Positions 1 to 4,390 of a DNA stretch of 6,352 bases are shown here, piece after piece (positions within the stretch are counted from its first letter, which is position 1; each line of letters begins with the position of its first letter). A model generated the notes under the pieces. It was not told the origin of the DNA. It did no database searches and saw only the letters and a list, made by a program, of their open reading frames with translations. The stretch is from Thermoguttaceae bacterium (GTDB lineage Bacteria; Planctomycetota; Planctomycetia; Pirellulales; Thermoguttaceae): positions 1 through 6,352 of the forward strand of contig JAFTCU010000279.1 of the NCBI GenBank assembly GCA_017454585.1. The letters run 5' to 3'. Position numbers and translations under genes: made by a program.

Positions 1-29
1 ACGTGCACGAGATTTCAGGGCGTTTTCTT

Positions 30-485
30 TTACTTTTTCTCCACGGCAAACTGGATCTTCTGAAACCCGCTTTTCTTCCCGGCGGAGTAAAGCTGGATCA
101 CGCTTTCTACCGGGACGTTTGGGTCCACGTCCAGGATCAGCGGGACCTCAGGGCAGTCCTCCGCCAGCGTGCGCAGCATCGTGTTGAGCTGGGCGAAATC
201 GGTGATCCGGTTCCCGTAAACCTCCCACCACGCGGCCGACTCGTAGTGAAGCTGGACCGCGATCTCTTCGAAGTCCTGGATCTCCTCCGGAAGCTCGAAC
301 GTCTGCGCGCTTTCCGACGGACCGTTTCCTATCATGGCCTGGATCGGCGTGGCAAAAAGTTTTTCCGGAAGCTGGAACGACGACGTGCAAATGAAGAAAA
401 TCAGGAGCTGAAAAATCACGTCGATCATCGGCGTCATTTGAAGCTCCTGAGAGTTTGCGGAATGAATGGGGGATTTGTATTTCAT
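30..485 (-). CDS. exbD: ExbD/TolR-family biopolymer transport protein
   Basis: This 151-residue protein has the layout of the ExbD/TolR family: a short cytoplasmic N-terminus, one transmembrane helix (about residues 20-36) and a periplasmic domain. The family signature MTPMIDVIFQLLIFF is at residues 17-31, and D22 matches the conserved membrane aspartate that carries protons in known family members. The C-terminal stretch VPLILDVDPNVPVESVIQLY (114-133), followed by GKKSGFQKIQFAVE, is the usual end of the periplasmic fold, so the protein looks complete. Known members work with an ExbB/TolQ partner to couple proton flow to outer-membrane energisation or envelope maintenance; no ExbB/TolQ gene is in view. 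It starts 17 bases after the rseP stop on the same strand, so co-transcription is likely. The ribosome site is weak: an AAGG overlapping the end of rseP lies rather far upstream. Family assignment is secure; the exact role (ExbD, TolR or a planctomycete paralogue) is not. Confidence 0.9.
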   Translation of the reverse strand: MKYKSPIHSANSQELQMTPMIDVIFQLLIFFICTSSFQLPEKLFATPIQAMIGNGPSESAQTFELPEEIQDFEEIAVQLHYESAAWWEVYGNRITDFAQLNTMLRTLAEDCPEVPLILDVDPNVPVESVIQLYSAGKKSGFQKIQFAVEKK

Positions 486-502
486 CTTACCCGGTTAAAC
501 CT

Positions 503-2788
503 TTAGAATCGTGAAATGAATCCCAGATCCAGACCCAGCACGAAAATCGTCAATCCCAGGAAGAGCAGGAGGCCCAGGTAGGAAAGGATGATCATGAGGT
601 TTTCGTTCGGCGCTTTGCCGGTGATCCCTTCCCAAAGGAGGAAGACCACGTGCCCGCCGTCAAGAACCGGGATCGGAAGGAGATTCAAAACCGCCAGGTT
701 CGCGCTGATGAGGCAGACGAACATGAGCAACTGCGCCAGCCCGTCTTTCGCCGACGAATAGGCCACCTGTGCGATGAGGACCGGGCCTCCGAGGCCCTTC
801 ACCGAAACCTGTCCGCTGAATAGCTTGCCGAGCATCCGGTAAACCATCGTCAGCGAGTTCCACGTTTCCTGACCACCCAAACCGATGGCCGGGAAGAAAC
901 CTTCCTTAATGAAAACCGTTCGGGCCTGGAAATTCAGGTCATTGTGGTAGATGAAAACGTCCGCGTATTCTTCGAGAGGAAGCTCCATCGACTGCGTTTT
1001 GCGAGTTTCCGGGTCTTCAAAAACCACTTGCGCTTTCGTCTCATTCAACGGGAAAATCATCAACGAATTGTGGTAGATCATCGGCCACGAAATGAGGTCC
1101 TTCCGGAACTCGTGCGGCGGGAGTTTTTTCTGGAAGTGGCTCACGACCGCTTTTTCTTTTTCGGAAAGTTCCGTTTCTTCGGGGACTTTGAAGTCAAACC
1201 CCAGGCTTTTAAGCACAAAACCGGGCTTGACGCCTTTCTTTTCCGCTTCCGAGCCGGGCAGAACTTTCGCTACGACAGGCAAGATATCATAGGTCAGACC
1301 GATCTCAGGAAGCACTTCGCCGGAGCCGAAGAAATAATTGTCGGCCCCGAAAACGTCCAGCGAAAATTCGACCGGTACGATCTCTTCCTTGCCGGTTTCT
1401 TTTCTCTGGACTGCGAAATTAAGGAGCATAGCCGGTTTTTCGGCTCCATCTCCCGCGGCGGCGGCCTGGGCGAAAAGTTCCCGTGTACGCTTCTGAACGA
1501 GATACGGAAGTGTTACCGGGTCCAGGTCGCGGAGCATTTCCACGTTTCCGTTCACGGACGTTTCAAAACCGACGATTTTGTCACCGACTTTGAGCCCGGC
1601 GCGGCCAGCTCCTTCGTACCCTTCCAGCCCGGAACGGAGACATTGGATCGGTCCCATCGTTAACACGATGCCGAAGTTGCGGGCGTGCAGCGGTTCCGCC
1701 ATCACCTCGACGATTTTCGCGTCTTTCACATACTCGTTCTTGATCGTCTCATAATCGCTTTCAAGGTCGAGTGTCTTCATTTTGGCATCGTAAACTTTCC
1801 GGGCCTCTTCCGTCGGACGAAGGAATTTCAGCGTTACGTTTTTCCCCACGGAGGCGTAAAGAGCCTTCTGAACGTCCAGATTTATACTGATTTCCGCCTC
1901 GTCAATTCCAACCAGCACGTCCCCTTTTTTCAGGTCATTTTCAGCCATGAAAGTGGGTGAGGCGGGAGTGACCGGAGTTTCGTCCAGCACGGGAACGAGA
2001 GGAGCGGTCGCGCCAAGCATCGGAGCCAGCGCGGTCTTTTTGGGGAATGCTTTCGTTGTTTGGATCAGCGGCATGGACGGACGCTCAAACTGAATATTGA
2101 TCCCCTCCTCCAGATGATTGCCGAGTGTTACATTTTTGGAAATGTCGTCGAAATATTTGAGTTCATTCTGCTCGATCTGTACCAGCGTATCATTAGACTG
2201 AAGGCCCGCTTCCCATGCGCCCTGGCCCGGATGTACGCTTCCAAGCTGGCACGGCAGTTTGGACGTTCCAAGCATAAACGCAGCTGCGGCCGCAATGAAG
2301 GCCAAAACGACGTTCATCGTGACTCCTGCGACGATGATCGCCATGCGCTGCGGAACGCTTTTCGCCTGGTAACTGCGCGGGTCGTTGATGAGTTTTTCCG
2401 CTTCGGCGATCTCCTCGTCGGTCATCAGGACGGCCTGATCGACTTTCGCTTCAGCGTTTTTCGCCAACGCCTCGCGTGCGGCCTTGGCCTTGTTGATCCG
2501 CTCGCGCGTTTCGCCCGGATTGTCTTCCTGACCGAGCATTTTCACGTAGCCGCCCAGCGGGAAGACGCCGATGCCGTATTCTGTTTCGCCCCACTTGAAT
2601 TTGAGGAGTTTCAGGCCGAAAAAGTCGAATCCGATGTAAAATTTATCGCAGCGGACCCCGCACGCCTTGGCCACGAGAAAGTGCCCCAGCTCGTGAATGA
2701 AAATGATGAGCCCCAGCGCGACCGCGCACAGGAAAACCGCCTTGAAAAAAGCAAAATCATAAGCGGCGAAAAGGAAAATACTTGGCAT
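503..2788 (-). CDS. rseP: RseP-type site-2 intramembrane zinc metalloprotease, expanded multi-PDZ form
   Basis: This is a membrane metalloprotease of family M50B (RseP/RasP/MmpA), which cuts transmembrane segments such as those of anti-sigma factors. HELGH at residues 32-36 in the first membrane helix supplies the zinc histidines and catalytic glutamate; the third zinc ligand is D710 in LNLLPIPVLDGG (701-712). GVFPLGGYVKMLGQEDNPGE (74-93) is the conserved beta-hairpin/loop after the first helix. Likely helices are 17-37, 149-173, 683-708 and 731-753. Between helices 2 and 3 lies about 500 residues instead of the usual two PDZ domains. I see PDZ-like patterns near 188-235, 284-325, 372-410 and 496-530, plus a charged cytoplasmic insertion at 91-140. 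At 761 residues it is far longer than the roughly 450 of E. coli RseP; long forms are typical of Planctomycetes as far as I know. The ATG at 2788 has AGAAAG eight bases upstream and gives a sensible N-terminal helix. It sits between dxr and exbD, and the dxr-rseP order is common. No frameshift is seen. Confidence 0.95.
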   Translation of the reverse strand: MPSIFLFAAYDFAFFKAVFLCAVALGLIIFIHELGHFLVAKACGVRCDKFYIGFDFFGLKLLKFKWGETEYGIGVFPLGGYVKMLGQEDNPGETRERINKAKAAREALAKNAEAKVDQAVLMTDEEIAEAEKLINDPRSYQAKSVPQRMAIIVAGVTMNVVLAFIAAAAAFMLGTSKLPCQLGSVHPGQGAWEAGLQSNDTLVQIEQNELKYFDDISKNVTLGNHLEEGINIQFERPSMPLIQTTKAFPKKTALAPMLGATAPLVPVLDETPVTPASPTFMAENDLKKGDVLVGIDEAEISINLDVQKALYASVGKNVTLKFLRPTEEARKVYDAKMKTLDLESDYETIKNEYVKDAKIVEVMAEPLHARNFGIVLTMGPIQCLRSGLEGYEGAGRAGLKVGDKIVGFETSVNGNVEMLRDLDPVTLPYLVQKRTRELFAQAAAAGDGAEKPAMLLNFAVQRKETGKEEIVPVEFSLDVFGADNYFFGSGEVLPEIGLTYDILPVVAKVLPGSEAEKKGVKPGFVLKSLGFDFKVPEETELSEKEKAVVSHFQKKLPPHEFRKDLISWPMIYHNSLMIFPLNETKAQVVFEDPETRKTQSMELPLEEYADVFIYHNDLNFQARTVFIKEGFFPAIGLGGQETWNSLTMVYRMLGKLFSGQVSVKGLGGPVLIAQVAYSSAKDGLAQLLMFVCLISANLAVLNLLPIPVLDGGHVVFLLWEGITGKAPNENLMIILSYLGLLLFLGLTIFVLGLDLGFISRF

Positions 2789-2796
2789 AGTTCAAA

Positions 2797-2802
2797 CTTT
2801 CT
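2797..2802 (-). promoter_or_regulatory. Ribosome binding site of rseP
   Basis: The minus strand reads AGAAAG, eight bases before the rseP ATG. It is a modest Shine-Dalgarno match but well spaced, and it supports the start at 2788. It lies only four bases from the inner-facing end of the foldback arm at 2807-2835, so folding of that hairpin in mRNA could affect access to it. Confidence 0.4.
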
Positions 2803-2806
2803 GAAT

Positions 2807-2965
2807 GAATAATGAATAACGAATAACGAATAATGACTGGAATGAGGTACGGCTCAGACGCGAAGTAGTCCCAGGGTTGATTTCCATTCACGACCTGGTT
2901 CGTACTTCATCGAATAAAGGGCAAAATCTTCCTCCCCATTATTCGTTATTCGTTATTCATTATTC
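2807..2965. repeat. 159-bp foldback element with perfect 29-bp inverted arms built of heptamers
   Basis: The left arm (2807-2835) and right arm (2937-2965) are exact reverse complements over 29 bp. Each arm is four tandem 7-bp units: on the plus strand the left arm reads GAATAAT, GAATAAC, GAATAAC, GAATAAT and a final G. A partial extra GAAT lies outside it at 2803-2806. The 101-bp interior is not AT-rich like the arms and has its own hairpin (2862-2908) on almost the same centre of symmetry, so the whole element is a long imperfect palindrome centred near 2886. It fills most of the dxr-rseP gap, contains the dxr stop codon and ends 18 bases before the rseP start. I see no transposase and no clear target-site duplication at the edges. 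It could be a MITE-like or other dispersed repeat, or a transcript-end hairpin; the sequence alone does not decide. Confidence 0.85.
2862..2908. other. Inner stem-loop of the foldback element
   Basis: GAAGTA (2862-2867) pairs with TACTTC (2903-2908), and just inside it CCAGG (2871-2875) pairs with CCTGG (2894-2898). The two stems are separated by a 3/4-base internal loop and close an 18-base terminal loop. The midpoint is within a base or so of the midpoint of the outer 29-bp arms. This suggests the interior is part of the folded structure and not unrelated filler DNA. Confidence 0.5.
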
Positions 2966-4103
2966 GTTTTTTTCTGATCTCTTGATCCAGTTCTATTAAT
3001 TCTTCCAGCGTGGGTTCCGGCCGGAAGTCGTGTTCCTCAACGCAGTGCCGGATCCGCGGTACGATCTCATCGAAACGGATCTCACCGCGGATGAAGGCCG
3101 AAACGGCCAAGTCGTTCGCAGCGTTCAGAACGGCTCCCGCCGTTCCGCCCCGCCGGGCCGTTTCCAGACCGAGTTTCAGCGCGTCGAACCGGGGGTTGGC
3201 GTAGTCCGGCGCGAAAAATTCCAGCGTCTGGTTCCGCGTCCAGTCCGTCCGTCGAGTCGGGCCTCCGCCGACCCGGTCCGGGTACGTCAGCGCGTTCTGG
3301 ATCGGGAGGCGCATATCGGGCGGGCTAAGCTGGGCGATCACCGCACCGTCCCGGAATTCGACCATCGAATGTACGACCGACTGCGGGTGGATCATCACCT
3401 CCAGCTCGGGTTTCTCCATGTTCAGGTCGAAAAGCCATTTGGCCTCGATGATTTCCAGCGCTTTATTCATCAGCGTGGCGGAGTCCAGCGTCACTTTCGC
3501 CCCCATGTTCCACGTGGGATGCTTGAGAGCCTGCGCGACCGTGACGTTTCGGAGTTCCTCGTCCGGCAGACGGAAGAACGGGCCGCCGCTGGCCGTCAGG
3601 ATGACGCGCTCCAGCTCGGAGCGTTTTCCGGCGTGGAGGGCCTGAAAGATCGCGCTGTGCTCACTATCGACCGGGACGATTTGGGCGCCGGACTCTTTCG
3701 CGAGCCGTTTCACGATGGCCCCGCCAATGACGAGGCTTTCTTTATTCGCCAAAGCGATGCGTTTCCCGGCGCGCGCAGCCGCCACGGTGCTTTCGAGACC
3801 GGCCCGGCCCACGATCGCAGAGACCACGATCTCGACCTCCGGCTCGGCCGCGATTTCGGTCAGGGCCTTCATTCCGACGCAAATTTCGGTTCCGGCCGGG
3901 ACGGAAAATTCCCATTCTTTCGCGGCTTCCTCGTCGGTCAAAATGACCCAGCGCGGACGAAAACGTTCCATCTGCTCGCGCAGAAGCGGAAGGTTTTTAT
4001 GGCCGGAAATCGCCAGAACGCGGAACCCGTCGATGGTTCCCACGACGTCCAGCGTACTGCGGCCAATACTCCCGGTCGCCCCGAAAAGCGCGATGTTTTT
4101 CAT
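2946..4103 (-). CDS. dxr: 1-deoxy-D-xylulose 5-phosphate reductoisomerase (Dxr/IspC)
   Basis: This cytosolic enzyme converts 1-deoxy-D-xylulose 5-phosphate to 2-C-methyl-D-erythritol 4-phosphate with NADPH and a divalent metal, the committed step of the MEP isoprenoid pathway and the target of fosmidomycin. The 385-residue length is normal. The NADPH-binding GATGSIGRST is at residues 8-17, and LANKES at 118-123. Metal ligands are D146 and E148 in VPVDSEHSAIFQAL and E217 in LMNKALEIIE. Substrate residues S172 (ASGGPF), H195, W198 and M200 (KHPTWNMG), S208, N213 and K214 are present, as is the IHPQSVVHSMVEF block (238-250). The ATG at 4103 gives the family's typical N-terminus, and an in-frame stop lies a short way upstream, so no earlier start is plausible. 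The oddity is the end: the last six residues (RIMNNE) and the stop are encoded by the right arm of the foldback repeat. The conserved C-terminal domain ends before that, so activity should be intact. Confidence 0.97.
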   Translation of the reverse strand: MKNIALFGATGSIGRSTLDVVGTIDGFRVLAISGHKNLPLLREQMERFRPRWVILTDEEAAKEWEFSVPAGTEICVGMKALTEIAAEPEVEIVVSAIVGRAGLESTVAAARAGKRIALANKESLVIGGAIVKRLAKESGAQIVPVDSEHSAIFQALHAGKRSELERVILTASGGPFFRLPDEELRNVTVAQALKHPTWNMGAKVTLDSATLMNKALEIIEAKWLFDLNMEKPELEVMIHPQSVVHSMVEFRDGAVIAQLSPPDMRLPIQNALTYPDRVGGGPTRRTDWTRNQTLEFFAPDYANPRFDALKLGLETARRGGTAGAVLNAANDLAVSAFIRGEIRFDEIVPRIRHCVEEHDFRPEPTLEELIELDQEIRKKRIMNNE

Positions 4104-4104
4104 T

Positions 4105-4108
4105 TCCT
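4105..4108 (-). promoter_or_regulatory. Possible Shine-Dalgarno of dxr at unusually short spacing
   Basis: The minus strand reads GCAGGAAATG, putting AGGA just one base before the ATG, closer than the usual 5-9 bases. No better purine-rich site is visible in the short leader. Because the N-terminal protein sequence fixes the start, translation probably depends little on Shine-Dalgarno pairing here. Confidence 0.3.
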
Positions 4109-4148
4109 GCGTCCCAACAGATGATTAAAAACGACAATATTTTTATAT

Positions 4149-4176
4149 ATTATACCAGATTCGCGATTTTGGTAAA
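4149..4176 (-). promoter_or_regulatory. Sigma70-type promoter with extended -10 driving dxr
   Basis: Read on the minus strand, a perfect -10 TATAAT lies at 4149-4154 and is preceded by TG at the extended -10 position (TGGTATAAT). Sixteen bases upstream is a partial -35 TTTACC (4171-4176, four of six matches to TTGACA). An AT-rich stretch follows the -10. Transcription would start near 4142, giving a leader of about 35-40 bases before the dxr ATG. It is the best promoter-like sequence in the intergenic regions and probably serves dxr, rseP and exbD. Confidence 0.65.
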
Positions 4177-4255
4177 AGGGGAGTCTTGGGTTTTTTAGAG
4201 GATTTTTCAGAAATTTTCGCCTCGACGAAAAAAGAGGAGCCGTTTTCAGAGTTCC
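4177..4255. other. Intergenic spacer upstream of the dxr promoter, nothing recognised
   Basis: This AT-rich stretch lies between the dxr promoter and the foldback repeat. It contains several A- or T-runs but no ORF, operator-like dyad or convincing terminator that I can support. The T-run near 4229-4234 on the minus strand (CTCTTTTTTCG) follows the foldback by about 20 bases, too far for a classical intrinsic terminator tract. Confidence 0.4.
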
Positions 4256-4356
4256 ATTTAAACACGGATTTCCACGGATTTTTAAAGAGAAAAGGGCGAA
4301 ATCTTTCCTGAAGAAATCCTTTTAATCCATTAATCCGTGGAAATCCGTGTTTAAAT
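4256..4356. repeat. 101-bp foldback repeat with perfect 25-bp inverted arms
   Basis: The arms at 4256-4280 and 4332-4356 are exact reverse complements over 25 bp. The left arm holds a 10-bp tandem pair, ACACGGATTT (4262-4271) and CCACGGATTT (4272-4281), mirrored on the right, with a degenerate extra unit (TTAATCCA) at 4322-4329. In the 51-base interior, AAAAGG (4290-4295) pairs with CCTTTT (4318-4323) and TCTT (4302-4305) with AAGA (4311-4314), on nearly the same centre as the arms. It begins 34 bases past the DUF2961 stop, so in that transcript it would form a long 3' hairpin that could stop transcription or protect the mRNA end. CACGGATT-type motifs give me the impression of a dispersed repeat family seen in several phyla; that is memory, not a search. 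Confidence 0.85.
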
Positions 4357-4390
4357 CACGCGAGGAAGCGGGACGGACTCGTTCCGTTTT

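Noticed and set aside
1..29. Possible start of another minus-strand gene after exbD (GTG at 8)
   Set aside because: Only a few bases remain before the window edge and no ribosome site or coding content can be judged.
944..1663. Long open frame on the plus strand within rseP
   Set aside because: It lies opposite a gene with clear RseP motifs along its length; its translation is rich in Arg/Phe/His with no recognisable motif, as expected for an antisense shadow frame.
2854..2910. 18-residue minus-strand mini-ORF (starts MKYEPGREWK) inside the foldback element
   Set aside because: Too short, with no well-spaced ribosome site and no support beyond chance; it overlaps the inner hairpin, which explains its sequence constraints equally well.
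2807..2965. CRISPR-like or insertion-sequence interpretation of the heptamer repeats
   Set aside because: The units are adjacent 7-mers without spacers, and there is no transposase frame or clear target duplication, so neither a CRISPR array nor a complete insertion sequence fits.
3030..4124. 364-codon open frame on the plus strand opposite dxr
   Set aside because: dxr is beyond doubt on the other strand, and the antisense translation is Arg-rich and unrelated to any family; high GC suppresses stops.
4220..4245. Possible intrinsic terminator around CCTCGACGAAAAAAGAGG
   Set aside because: The pairing is only about four base pairs with A-runs in the loop and no T-tract in the right place on either strand.
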